A stretch of 64,000 bases of DNA from Paucibacter sp. DJ2R-2 (GTDB lineage: Bacteria; Pseudomonadota; Gammaproteobacteria; Burkholderiales; Burkholderiaceae_C). Positions 7,739 to 16,910 of this stretch are shown piece after piece. Positions within the stretch are counted from its first letter, which is position 1, and each line of letters begins with the position of its first letter. The translations under genes were made by a program, and so were the position numbers. The stretch spans positions 62,001 through 126,000 of the forward strand of contig NZ_JAJIRT010000001.1 in assembly GCF_025717675.1 (NCBI RefSeq), read 5' to 3'. The notes beneath the pieces are model-generated. The model made no database searches. It saw nothing but the letters and a program-made list of their open reading frames with translations, and was not told the DNA's origin.

Positions 7739-9781
7739 TTACTTCACGCCGTCGCTGACGGCCTTGAGCAGGGTCGAGTTGGCGTCGTCGCCGCTGAACT
7801 CCCAGAAGAAAGCGCCGCCGAGGTTCTTGCTCTTCAGGTAGTTCATCTTCTCGGTGATTTGCACCGGGGTGTCAAAGCTCCAGAAGGTGGTGCCGTTGAA
7901 GATCCACTGGGCGCGGGTCACCGGGTCGACGTAGCTGGGGTAGTTCAAGGTCTTGAGCACCTTGTAGTCCTCATTGCCCTTTTCATAGGTGGCAGGCGCC
8001 GGGATCGCGCCGCTCTGGTAGAGCCCGTTGTTGGTGTTGGGCACATTGGTCCAGCCGCGGCCGTAGAAGCCGATCCCCAGATTCAACTTCTTGGGCTGCA
8101 CGCCGCGGTCCAGATAGGCCTGGATGGCATCCGCGGTGTTGTAGACCCGCGCATCACCGGTGGACGGATCCTTGGGCGAGCCGTACAGCGGCGCGTGGAA
8201 GTTGGTGGTGCTCTCCCAGCCGCCGTGGAAGTCGTAGGTCATCACATTGATGAAGTCCAGCGAGTTCTGGGCCACTTCCGGCTGGTATTCACGGATCTTG
8301 TCAATGCCGGCCGGCGCGGCCATGGTCAGCAGAAGGCCCGGGCGAACCGCATCGAGCTGCTTGCGGAATTCCGCCACCAGACCGTTGAAATTCTCCTTGT
8401 CCTCAGGCTTGCCGCAGGACAGGCCACAAGCCACCGGGTATTCCCAGTCGATGTCAATGCCATCGAACACGCCGGCTGCTGCGCCCGGGCCGCCCGCGTT
8501 TTCGGTCACCGGCAGGTCGCCCTTGATGTAGGCGTCGATGCAGGACTTGACGAAGGCCACACGGTTCTCGGGGCGAGCCGCGCTGGAGAAGCCACGCGAG
8601 TAGGTCCAGCCGCCCAGAGAGATCAGCACCTTGAGCTTGGGGTATTTGGCCTTGAGCTTCTTCATCTGGTTCCAGCTGCCGCGCAGCTTCTGGTCCCAGG
8701 TGTCGCCCACGCCGTCCACGCTCTGGTAGCCCTGGAAGGATTTGGTGTAGTCGGCAAACGCATCGCCGCCCACGCCCGTGCTTTCATTCACCGGCACGGT
8801 CAGGCCGACCTCGCACTTGTTGTTGCGCACATTGCCGAAGGCGTAGTTGATGTGCGTCAGGCGGGCACCAGCGCCCCCCTTGTCAATGTCCTTGACCAGA
8901 TAGTTGCGGCCGTAGATGCCCCACTGGGCGAAGTAGCCCACCACGTTCTTGGCACCGGTGTTGGTGTCGGGCTTGGCCGTGCGCACCGAGATGGCCGGCG
9001 AAGCAGCCGAGGCACCGGCTTGATTGAGCGCCACCACGCTGAAGCTGTAGGCCGTGTCGGCGGCCAGGCCGGTCACGCTGGCGTTGGTGTTGGCGACTTG
9101 CGCGGCATGCGCGCTGCCCTGCAGCACGCGGTACTGAACGGTGCAGTTAGGCGCGGCAGCCACCGCCGACCACGTCAGATTGACGCTGTTGCTGGTTTGG
9201 CTCGGCGAAGCCAGGCCGGACGGCACCGCCGGCGGCGCGGCGCAAGCGCCGCTGGCCGTGCTGGTCAGCAGAGCGGCGCTTTGGGCCGAGGCATTGCCGG
9301 CCTTGTCACGGGCCCGCACGGTGTAGCTGTAGGCGGTGCCCGCGGCCAGGCCGGTGTCGGTGTGGGTGGCGGCCGTGGGTGAGGCCACCAGATTGCCCGC
9401 ACGGTAGACGTCGTAGCCGGCCACGCCGCTGCCGGCGTCGGTCGAGGCGCTCCAGTTCAGCACGATGCTGCTGGTGGTCTGGCCGCTGGCCGTCAGGCCT
9501 GAGGGCACGGTGGGCGGCGTGGAATCGGCCGGGCCGCCGTCGCAATCACCGAGCGGCTTCCAGACATCCCATTGGCCGGCGTTGGTCGCCGGGGTCTGGT
9601 TCTGCGTCCACCACTTGGCCGAATAAGCCTTGTTGGTCTGTTGCACGATCTTGCCGCTGGTGTAGGCAGTCTGGGCGTTCCATTCGGCCACGCCGGTGCA
9701 GTTGTAGGCCATGGCCAGGGGGCTGGCCAGCCCGAAGGCCAGGGCCAGGGCGGCCGGGATCATCGTTTGTTGCAGTCTCAT
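7739..9781 (-). CDS. Secreted GH18 chitinase with CBM5/12 and two FnIII domains
   Basis: Extracellular chitinase, 680 aa. Order: signal peptide (1-25, ending LAMA), CBM5/12 chitin-binding module (about 26-83, with AYSAKWWTQ and WDVWKPLGDC), two fibronectin type III domains (about 88-170 and 185-275), and a GH18 barrel (about 280-680). The catalytic DxxDxDxE motif is FDGIDIDWEYP near residue 445. The ATG at 9781 (MRLQQTM) directly begins the signal peptide, so it is preferred to the TTG/ATG region 18 bp upstream. It is the last of three minus-strand chitinase genes, 34 bp after the previous one, and is followed by a terminator. Confidence 0.95.
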   Translation of the reverse strand: MRLQQTMIPAALALAFGLASPLAMAYNCTGVAEWNAQTAYTSGKIVQQTNKAYSAKWWTQNQTPATNAGQWDVWKPLGDCDGGPADSTPPTVPSGLTASGQTTSSIVLNWSASTDAGSGVAGYDVYRAGNLVASPTAATHTDTGLAAGTAYSYTVRARDKAGNASAQSAALLTSTASGACAAPPAVPSGLASPSQTSNSVNLTWSAVAAAPNCTVQYRVLQGSAHAAQVANTNASVTGLAADTAYSFSVVALNQAGASAASPAISVRTAKPDTNTGAKNVVGYFAQWGIYGRNYLVKDIDKGGAGARLTHINYAFGNVRNNKCEVGLTVPVNESTGVGGDAFADYTKSFQGYQSVDGVGDTWDQKLRGSWNQMKKLKAKYPKLKVLISLGGWTYSRGFSSAARPENRVAFVKSCIDAYIKGDLPVTENAGGPGAAAGVFDGIDIDWEYPVACGLSCGKPEDKENFNGLVAEFRKQLDAVRPGLLLTMAAPAGIDKIREYQPEVAQNSLDFINVMTYDFHGGWESTTNFHAPLYGSPKDPSTGDARVYNTADAIQAYLDRGVQPKKLNLGIGFYGRGWTNVPNTNNGLYQSGAIPAPATYEKGNEDYKVLKTLNYPSYVDPVTRAQWIFNGTTFWSFDTPVQITEKMNYLKSKNLGGAFFWEFSGDDANSTLLKAVSDGVK

Positions 9782-9815
9782 GTTGTCTTGCTCCGTCAAT
9801 AGAGGTTGAGTGCGT

Positions 9816-12800
9816 TCACTTGCCTGCGGCCTTGGCGGCAGCGGCCTTGGCCAGGGCGGCGGCGCTCAGGTCCGCGCGCCGTGCCTCTTGCTTGAGGCTG
9901 TAGGACTTGCCACCGAAGCTGACCACCCAGTTGCTCGGCATGGGCATGGGCAGGTAGTAGTTCAGGGCGATGGTCACGCTCTGACCCGGGGCCAGGGTCT
10001 GCCAGGTCGGCAGCTTGAAGGCAGCGCGGTGCATGTCGTTCTTCAGGCCGCCGATGTTGTTGCCGGCCGGGTTGGCACCGCTCTGCACGATCTTCAGTCC
10101 GAAGCCGCTCTGGTCAGCCAGCGTCGCAGGAATGGCGGTCGGGACATCGAAGCTGAAGTCGGTGCCGCCCGGCAGGGTCTGCGTGCTGTTGTTGGTCAGG
10201 GTCAGCTTGGGGTTGATCGGGTAGTTGGCGTCACCCAGGGCGAAGCCGGCGATGCTGTAGCGGATGTCCAGGCTCTCGGTCGGCAGGGCCGTGGCGCTCA
10301 GGCGGTTGCCGTAAGGCGTGGCCGTCTTGAACTTGTTGTACAGCGCCTGGGTCAGGGTGCTGCCCATGAAGTACTCGGCCTTGGCGTTGTCGTAGGCGTA
10401 GTCACCCGCCAGTTCCCAGAACATCACACCGCCGATGCCGCGGTCAGCCACGTACTGCGCCTTCACGCCGATGCTCTGCTCGTCCTCCGTGGACAGGAAG
10501 ACCCGTTTCTGGGCATTCCACAACCAGGGCGCGACCAGGGTGCCGTCGTAGTAACGGGTGTAGCTGCCGGTCAGCTGATCGGCCGGGTTGGTGGCCGGGT
10601 TCAGGCCGTAGGCGGCCAGATAGCTGCCGGGCTTGCCGGCGGCCAGGTTCATGGTGTGCCACAGGGGGTTGGAACCGGCCGGCACTTCCTTGCTGGAAAC
10701 ATCCAGGTCATGCCAGAGGTTGTCGATGCCGATGGCACCCGCACCGCACTTCTGCACCGTGCCGCCACCCGTTCCCGGCGGGCACTTGGTCTGGTCGGTC
10801 TGCGCGGCCGTGCCCCAGAGGCCGTTGGTGCCGCCCGTCACGTCCTTCCAGCCTCGGGTGTAGTAAGGCACACCGATGTTGATGCGGCCGGCCGGCAAGG
10901 CGCCGCGGAAGTAGTGATACGCCCAATCGGTGTTCAGGTAGCCGATGCGGCCGTACTGCGGCGCGGTGTAGTAGCTCCAGGCCTCCAGCTCCTTGTCCTT
11001 GCCGTCGTCATAGAGCGCAGCATTGGGGCCGACGAACTGGTTCCAGGCTCCGTGCAGGTCATAACTCATGATGTTGACGTAGTCCAGGTATTGGGTGACC
11101 TGATAGTTCTCCATGCCGCGCAGCAGGTAACCGGAGGCCGGGGCGGCCACGGTCAGCATGTAGTGGCGCTTGTCGGCCTGGCCGCCGGCGTCCAACTTGG
11201 CGCGCAAGGTTTGCATCAGCAGCACATAGTTCTTCACCAGGCTGGCGCGGCGCGCATTGGAGATGGCGAAGTCGTCCGGGTTGCCGGCGTCCTTCATGCT
11301 GGTGGCGTACTCGTAGTCGATGTCCACACCGTCAAAGCCGTACTGGCGCAGGAAGGCCAGGGCCGAGTCGGCAAAGGCATTGATGCCGGCCGTGTTGGCG
11401 CTGCCGTCGGCATTGGTGGTCATGGTGTAGAAGCCACCGCTGGCCACACGCTTGCCGCTGTCGTCGAAGTAGCCGCCGGTCTCGGCCCAGCCGCCCACGG
11501 ACACCAGGGTCTTGACCTGCGGGAACTGCTTCTTGTACTTGCTCAGCAGGTTGAAGTGGCCCTTGTAGCTCAGCGTCGGGTCCATCTCAGCACCGGCCAC
11601 TCCGGGCCAGGTGATGCCGGTGGCCGGGTTGTTCGGGTCGTTGACATTGCCGACCGAGAGCTTGTTGGCGCCGTCCACATGCGCGAAGGCGTAGTTGATA
11701 TGGGTCAGCTGCGCCCAGGGGATGTTGCTGGCCAGGTAGGCGGGCTGGCCGTTCTTGCCGGTGCGCCAGCTGGTGAAGTAGCCGATGATGCGGCGCGGCT
11801 TGTCAGCGCCCATCTTTTCGCGGCCCTGCTCGTCGTAGACCTTGCAGTAGGCGGGCGAGGTACCTGGGCTGGTCAGCAAGCCTTCGGGACGGCAGCGTTC
11901 GTCGCCGGTGGCGGTGCCACTGACGGTGATGCGCACAGCCGGGCTGTCGGTGCTGGCGCCCTTGTCATCGGTGGCGCGCGCGACGACGTCGGCCACGCCA
12001 GCGCGTGCGGTCCAGGCCACGCTGAAGGGCGCCGTGCTGTCCTCAGCCACCAGGGCGCCGTTGATGTAGAAGGCCACCTTGGCCACCGTGCCGTCGCTGT
12101 CGGCAGCATTGGCGCTCAGGGTGACGCTGTCACCGGCACCGGGGGTGGCGCCGGCGGTCGGTGCGGTCAAGGCCACCGTGGGCGGCTTGTTGACCGGGCC
12201 AGCCGTCACGGTGACGGACTGGGTCTTGGTGTTGGTGGCGCCCTTGTTGTCGGTCACCGTCAGGCTGACGTTGTAGCTGCCGGCGGCCGAATAAGTGCGG
12301 CTGGCGGTGGCGCCGGTGGCGCTGCCACCATCGCCGAAGTTCCAGGCATAGCTGGCAATCGTGCCGTCCGGGTCGCTGGAGCCGCTGCCGTTGACACTCA
12401 GAGTCAGGCCACTGGCGCTGCTGGTGTAGGCGGCCACGGGCGGCTGGTTGGCCACGGTACCCACAGTCACCTGGCTGCTCTTGCTGCTGGTGGCGCCCTT
12501 GTCGTCGGTCACCGTCAAGGTGATGGTGTAGGTGCCCGCTGCGGCATAGCTGCGGCTGGCGGTGGCGCCGGTGGCCGTGCCACCATCACCAAAGGTCCAG
12601 GCATAGCTGACCACACGGCCATCGGCATCGGTCGAGCCGCTGCCGTTGACGCTGACGGACTGGCCGCTGACGCTGCTGGTGAAGGCAGCGACTGGCGGCT
12701 GGTTGACCACACCGTCGCAATCACCGAGCGGCTTCCAGACATCCCATTGGCCCGAGTTGGTGGCCGGGCTGTTGCCCTGGGTCCACCACTTGGCTTGGTA

Positions 12801-12947
12801 AGCCTTGTTGCTTTGCTTGGCGAGGCCGCCAGAGGTGTAGACGGCGCTGGCCGACCATTCGGTAAGGGCGGTGCAGTTGTACGCCAGCGCCGGTGTGGCG
12901 GCCATGGCGGCCATCAGCACGGTCAGGCTCGGTAGTGCGTGTTTCAT
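9816..12947 (-). CDS. Large secreted GH18 chitinase with CBM5/12, two PKD domains and an Ig-like domain
   Basis: Extracellular multi-domain chitinase, 1043 aa. Order: signal peptide (1-22, ending PALA), CBM5/12 (about 23-80), two PKD domains (about 86-165 and 167-248, each with a WxFGDGG core), a bacterial Ig-like domain (about 253-345), a GH18 barrel (about 375-870) with FDGVDIDYEY near residue 542, and a C-terminal domain (about 885-1043) like the chitinase C-terminal domain of Vibrio-type enzymes. The GH18 core is larger than usual, with long insertions after the catalytic strand. It lies 34 bp upstream of the smaller GH18 gene and 165 bp downstream of the GH19 gene. Confidence 0.95.
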   Translation of the reverse strand: MKHALPSLTVLMAAMAATPALAYNCTALTEWSASAVYTSGGLAKQSNKAYQAKWWTQGNSPATNSGQWDVWKPLGDCDGVVNQPPVAAFTSSVSGQSVSVNGSGSTDADGRVVSYAWTFGDGGTATGATASRSYAAAGTYTITLTVTDDKGATSSKSSQVTVGTVANQPPVAAYTSSASGLTLSVNGSGSSDPDGTIASYAWNFGDGGSATGATASRTYSAAGSYNVSLTVTDNKGATNTKTQSVTVTAGPVNKPPTVALTAPTAGATPGAGDSVTLSANAADSDGTVAKVAFYINGALVAEDSTAPFSVAWTARAGVADVVARATDDKGASTDSPAVRITVSGTATGDERCRPEGLLTSPGTSPAYCKVYDEQGREKMGADKPRRIIGYFTSWRTGKNGQPAYLASNIPWAQLTHINYAFAHVDGANKLSVGNVNDPNNPATGITWPGVAGAEMDPTLSYKGHFNLLSKYKKQFPQVKTLVSVGGWAETGGYFDDSGKRVASGGFYTMTTNADGSANTAGINAFADSALAFLRQYGFDGVDIDYEYATSMKDAGNPDDFAISNARRASLVKNYVLLMQTLRAKLDAGGQADKRHYMLTVAAPASGYLLRGMENYQVTQYLDYVNIMSYDLHGAWNQFVGPNAALYDDGKDKELEAWSYYTAPQYGRIGYLNTDWAYHYFRGALPAGRINIGVPYYTRGWKDVTGGTNGLWGTAAQTDQTKCPPGTGGGTVQKCGAGAIGIDNLWHDLDVSSKEVPAGSNPLWHTMNLAAGKPGSYLAAYGLNPATNPADQLTGSYTRYYDGTLVAPWLWNAQKRVFLSTEDEQSIGVKAQYVADRGIGGVMFWELAGDYAYDNAKAEYFMGSTLTQALYNKFKTATPYGNRLSATALPTESLDIRYSIAGFALGDANYPINPKLTLTNNSTQTLPGGTDFSFDVPTAIPATLADQSGFGLKIVQSGANPAGNNIGGLKNDMHRAAFKLPTWQTLAPGQSVTIALNYYLPMPMPSNWVVSFGGKSYSLKQEARRADLSAAALAKAAAAKAAGK

Positions 12948-13112
12948 GAATGGATCCTTGCTTGTCTCGGGGCTTGGTTCTCAGGGCGTCAAAGTGCGTC
13001 GCGCAATGCAGCCGCCCCACCCCTCGCTCGAACGAGGGCTGCAGGAACGGTCTTCAGGAGAGCGGCGGGCGCGGAGCGACGCGACTTGCCCGCCGGGGTT
13101 TTCAGTGCCGGC

Positions 13113-14891
13113 TCATGGCTTGATCACCACGTCAAAGTACTTCTCGACACAGCGCTGGTAGTCGCCGGCCTTGAGGGCAAAGTGGGCGGTCTGGTAGCCG
13201 ACCAGCTTGCAGGCGAAGGCCTTGCCTTCGGGCAGGTCGGGGTAGTAGGCCCAGTCCTGGTCCCAGTAGATGTCCAGGGCGCCGGCACCACCGACCACAA
13301 ACGGTTTCTGCGTGGCACAGCCCAACTCTTCATTGGCCGAGATGGGCACGCCGAGAGAGGCCGCATGCTGGCGGTAATAGGCGATGCGGTTGACCGACTG
13401 CGGCTTCTCGGTGATCTGGCCGCATTCGATACCGCCGTTGATCACATTGGTGGTGGCGCCGAAGCCAGGCTTGATGCCTTGCGCGGCATCGGTCGCGTTG
13501 GGCTTCCAGCTGCCGTCCACCACATGCAGCATGCTTGGCTTGGGCGAGGCCGGATAAACAAAGAAGAACACCGCCGAGGCCAGGTTCAGCCAGGTGTCGG
13601 CCACCTGCTCGGGGTTGTTCAGCAGCACCTTCACATCACCAAACATGGCGTCCGAGAATGGGCCGTAATTGAAGCTGTAGGACAGCTGCTTGGCGCCGCG
13701 GCCGAAGTACTGCTTGTAGCGGCCCTGCGCGTCTTTGCCGCAAGGCCAGACCTGACCCTGCCAGGTGCTGGGCAGGCATTCGTTGTTGTAAGGGCAGCCG
13801 TAGCTGCTCTCGCTGCAGCCCGACTCGCGCACGAAGTACAGGGCCTGGCGCCACTCAGGAATGGCGTTGTTGCGGTCATGCGCGCCGGTCTCCTGCGTGA
13901 AGTGGGCGAACATGGTGGCCAGGGTCTTGCGGCAGATGGCATCGGCATCGCGGCCATCGCTGTAGCTGCTGCACACGCCCGAGAACTTGGCCACGGCCTG
14001 CAGCAGGCCGGTGTAGGTGTAGCTGGCATTGCGCAGCGGGAACAGGAATTCCCACTGGCTGGCCGGCAGCAGGCGCTCCACCCGCTTGACGTTCTCGGGG
14101 TTGCCGGCCGCACCGGGCTTGACCGCGGTGACCACGGCGTTGTCCCGTGTCGCGACCGAAGCCTTGACCGAGGCGAACAGCGGCGTGCCGGTCAGCCGCG
14201 CTTCATTGGCCAGCACATCGGCCTGGCGCAAGATGTATTTGCCCGTGACCGGGTCCTTGACGACGGAAACCAGACTCACACTCAAGGCCTTGCTGCCGGT
14301 GGCACCCTTGTCATCGGTCACCGTCAAGGTGACCGGGTAGGTGCCGGTCTTGGCATAGGCATGGCTGATCTTGGCGCCTGTGCCGCTCGTGCCATCGCCG
14401 AAATCCCAGCGCCAGCTGGCCACCGTGCCGTCGGCATCGCTGGAGCTGCTGCCGTCGAAGCTGACGGTCAGGCGGTCCGCCGCCGAGCTGAAGTTGGCCA
14501 GCGGTGCCTTGTTGCCGCCCGTGCCTCCGCCGCCACCGCCATCGCAGGCGCCCAAGGGTTTCCAGACCGCCCAGCTGCCCGAATTGCTCGCCGGTGCCTG
14601 ACCTTGCGTCCACCAGTTGGCCGAATAAGCCTGGCCGGCGTCCTGCACCTGCTTGCCCGCCGAGTAGGCCGTGGCCGAGGCCCAGACCGGCAAGGCGCTG
14701 CAGTTCACCGCCCAGGCGGGCGCCGCCACAGCCAGCAGCAAGGCCAAAGCCGCCCAGCGCTGGCCGCGCAGATGACGACCTGTAAGGCCTGACAGTAGGC
14801 CGAACGGCCGATTCGTGGAAACCTCGCGCGCTCCGGTGAGGCGCTCTTGGCCGCATGCCATGTGGGTTGCGATTTCAGGACTTCGGTTCAT
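13113..14891 (-). CDS. Secreted GH19 chitinase with CBM5/12 and PKD domains
   Basis: Inverting chitinase of the plant/Streptomyces type, 592 aa. Order: long N-terminal leader with a hydrophobic signal core (about 43-61, ending APAWA), CBM5/12 (about 62-116), Gly linker, PKD domain (about 127-212), and a GH19 domain. GH19 marks are HFTQETGAHD with a catalytic glutamate, YFGRGAKQLSYSFNYG, and TTNVINGGIECG. The ATG at 14891 has GGGAG about eight bases upstream, which decides the start; the frame is open further upstream. It is the first gene of the chitinase group, behind a promoter with a palindromic operator. Confidence 0.95.
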   Translation of the reverse strand: MNRSPEIATHMACGQERLTGAREVSTNRPFGLLSGLTGRHLRGQRWAALALLLAVAAPAWAVNCSALPVWASATAYSAGKQVQDAGQAYSANWWTQGQAPASNSGSWAVWKPLGACDGGGGGGTGGNKAPLANFSSAADRLTVSFDGSSSSDADGTVASWRWDFGDGTSGTGAKISHAYAKTGTYPVTLTVTDDKGATGSKALSVSLVSVVKDPVTGKYILRQADVLANEARLTGTPLFASVKASVATRDNAVVTAVKPGAAGNPENVKRVERLLPASQWEFLFPLRNASYTYTGLLQAVAKFSGVCSSYSDGRDADAICRKTLATMFAHFTQETGAHDRNNAIPEWRQALYFVRESGCSESSYGCPYNNECLPSTWQGQVWPCGKDAQGRYKQYFGRGAKQLSYSFNYGPFSDAMFGDVKVLLNNPEQVADTWLNLASAVFFFVYPASPKPSMLHVVDGSWKPNATDAAQGIKPGFGATTNVINGGIECGQITEKPQSVNRIAYYRQHAASLGVPISANEELGCATQKPFVVGGAGALDIYWDQDWAYYPDLPEGKAFACKLVGYQTAHFALKAGDYQRCVEKYFDVVIKP

Positions 14892-15008
14892 GAACAACTC
14901 CCATCTCTCACGCGCCAAAAGGCTGCAGCGCCGGTGTGATTCAAGCCCCAGAGCCCATGGCATCCGAGGCAACCGCTTCAAGACCAGAACATTGCTTTGG
15001 CCCATCAG

Positions 15009-15040
15009 TGGTATTTACTTTAGATACCAGTTTGTCGCAA
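15009..15040 (-). promoter_or_regulatory. Promoter with overlapping palindromic operator for the chitinase genes
   Basis: On the minus strand, TTGCGA (15035-15040) and TAAATA (15012-15017) are separated by 17 bp, a good sigma-70 layout. TGGTAT-N9-ATACCA (15009-15029) covers the -10 element and part of the spacer, the position expected for a repressor site. The start codon lies about 115 bp downstream. The regulator is not in the window; a GntR- or LacI-type amino-sugar regulator is a guess. The remaining sequence from 14892 to 15337 holds no gene. Confidence 0.55.
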
Positions 15041-15337
15041 AACATAGATGAAAACACCTAGTTGGCACGAAACATAGCGTAAACAGCAATACCAAACGCA
15101 GTCCAGTCCGCTTAGAGATGCGGAGTGGCGGAGCCTTGCCAACAGCCCCTGCCCAGCGTGCTTGTAGCGACAGGCCTGGAGCCCGAATTGGGCGCGATAC
15201 GGTCAAGCTCGGGCGGGTTTTTGATACAAAAAGACAGGCAATCTCACCGTTAGCAAGACCTCCCGGTCCTGCATCTGCGCATCATGGGCGGCGCCAGTGC
15301 TCCGCTTCGACACCTGCCTCAAAGGCAGGCAACAGCC

Positions 15338-16306
15338 TCAGGCGCCCAGATCGATCACTTGATCGTCTTCGGCCGCCGCGCAATCGGCGGACAAGGGCAG
15401 CCAGCCGCGGCGCAAGACCACCTGCTGGCCACGCAAGCACAACTCAACACGCCGCGCCTCGGGCCAACGCTGGCGCACAAACTGCTCGATGGAATCCGGC
15501 ATGCTGACCCGGTAACGCAGCTGCGCCAGGTCCTCGGCCGGGTGGTCATCGCTGTGCACCCAGGGAATCAAGGCGCCCGCCCACATCAGCGGCCGCCAGC
15601 CCAGCTCCACAGCCGTGGGCTGGTAGCCCTGGGCTTGCAGCCAGGCCTGGGCCTGGGCGCGCAGACCCGCTTGGTACACGCCCGCTTGGGCCTCGGCCGA
15701 GGGCTGCAAGCCGGCCCAGCCGGCGGCCAGCAGCTCGAGCAGCCACTGGTTGCAGTTCTGGTAACTCAGGCCGAAGGCGTAGGCGTTGGCGCTGTAGCGC
15801 GGTGCCAGCAGCTGCAAGGCGCGGCCGTCATCGGCCGCCAAAGCCTGCACCGGCGCCGCGGCCTCGGGCGGCAGCAAGAGCAGGGAGATGACGCTCAAAT
15901 CCGGAGTCAGCGTGCCCAGCAGAAAGCCAGCCAGACCCTGGTCGAACAGGCGCGGTCGGTTCTCGTCGCAGGCGAAATAGAGCTGGCGCACCGACCAGGG
16001 CGTGTTGGGACTGGCCTTCAGGCTGATGCCGGCATGGGAATAGCGCAGGCCAAAACGCTGCAGATCCAGGCCAGCGCGGGCGACGATGGCCAGCTCCTGG
16101 CCCGAGGCTTCGAGCTGCTGCTTGACCACAGCGCTGAAGCGCAGCAAGCGGTCCTGCTGCGCCACGCTCATGGCCTCGGTGGTCTGCGAGCAATAGCGAA
16201 GGATGTCGGCGCGGCAAGGGGCTGCAGCCAGAGCGAGCGCCAGAGCCGAAGCCGAAGTCGCCAGCAAAGCCAGTGCACGCGGCCCGACCGACACCTTCAC
16301 CCGCAT
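15338..16306 (-). CDS. DUF2145-family exported protein
   Basis: Exported protein of the uncharacterised DUF2145 family, 322 aa. A signal peptide (about 1-34, ending PCRA) precedes YCSQTTEAMSVAQQDRLLRF, the recognisable start of the family, and SHAGISLK, YFACDENRPRLFDQGLAGF and YQNCNQW. The conserved Cys, His and Asn residues suggest an NlpC/P60-like or other cysteine hydrolase fold, but this is inference. The start codon lies one base after the stop of the upstream small exported protein, so the two are translationally linked. Function is unknown. Confidence 0.8.
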   Translation of the reverse strand: MRVKVSVGPRALALLATSASALALALAAAPCRADILRYCSQTTEAMSVAQQDRLLRFSAVVKQQLEASGQELAIVARAGLDLQRFGLRYSHAGISLKASPNTPWSVRQLYFACDENRPRLFDQGLAGFLLGTLTPDLSVISLLLLPPEAAAPVQALAADDGRALQLLAPRYSANAYAFGLSYQNCNQWLLELLAAGWAGLQPSAEAQAGVYQAGLRAQAQAWLQAQGYQPTAVELGWRPLMWAGALIPWVHSDDHPAEDLAQLRYRVSMPDSIEQFVRQRWPEARRVELCLRGQQVVLRRGWLPLSADCAAAEDDQVIDLGA

Positions 16307-16307
16307 C

Positions 16308-16805
16308 TCAAAGCGTCACAGCGCGCGAGGGCAACTCGCGATAGAAGGCGTCGTCCAGCACCAGGAAGAAGGCCTGCTGCGTGGCCTGACGCGAAAACTC
16401 CAGGCCATAGGACGTCGGCCGGGCGCTGACCCACTGGCCGTTCTCCAGGCCGGCGGCTGCCAGGGTCGTCTGCGGCAAGAACAGGAAGAACTGCTCGGCG
16501 CTCTGCCCATCGGCGGTCGCGTCCTTGGCCTGCAAGCTCAGGCGCATCTGGCCCGGGCGACCCGGGGCCTCGGCCACCTCGATGATCTTGTAGTCGCCGG
16601 CTGCCACCTTTTTGTCGCCGCTCGAGCTTTCGCTGGACTTCTGCACCGAGGTCGACAGGCTGCCGATCGAGGTGCCGACACTCTCGGAGGCCGAAGACGC
16701 CGACAGGCCTCCCGCCGAGGCGGGCGCCGTCAGGGCCACTGAGCCCAGCGCCAACAAAGCAGCCGCAGTGGCTCGGGCCGAAAGACGCAAGGAATGGTTG
16801 TGCAT
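16308..16805 (-). CDS. Exported protein paired with the DUF2145 gene
   Basis: Small exported protein of unknown function, 165 aa. Residues 1-31 form a signal peptide (core TAAALLALGSVALTAPASA), followed by a Ser/Gly-rich segment (about 32-62) and a compact domain of about 100 residues with YKIIEVAEAPGRPGQMRLSLQ and LEFSRQATQQAFFLVLDD. The ATG at 16805 is chosen because it starts the signal peptide; a much longer open frame upstream is the antisense of fabG. It is divergent from fabG and is the first gene of a two-gene unit with DUF2145, implying a shared periplasmic task. Confidence 0.8.
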   Translation of the reverse strand: MHNHSLRLSARATAAALLALGSVALTAPASAGGLSASSASESVGTSIGSLSTSVQKSSESSSGDKKVAAGDYKIIEVAEAPGRPGQMRLSLQAKDATADGQSAEQFFLFLPQTTLAAAGLENGQWVSARPTSYGLEFSRQATQQAFFLVLDDAFYRELPSRAVTL

Positions 16806-16910
16806 GAGGGGTCCGTCCGATTTAGAACAAGGATGCGTGATGTTAGCGGCTGGCTGAACCCTGCCCGGGCCTAGACTGCGCACTCTTCGCCCCACTTTCA
16901 TCCAACACTC

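Noticed and set aside
9810-12935. Plus-strand open frame of 1041 codons
   Set aside because: Antisense of the large GH18 chitinase; composition typical of shadows, no signal peptide or domain.
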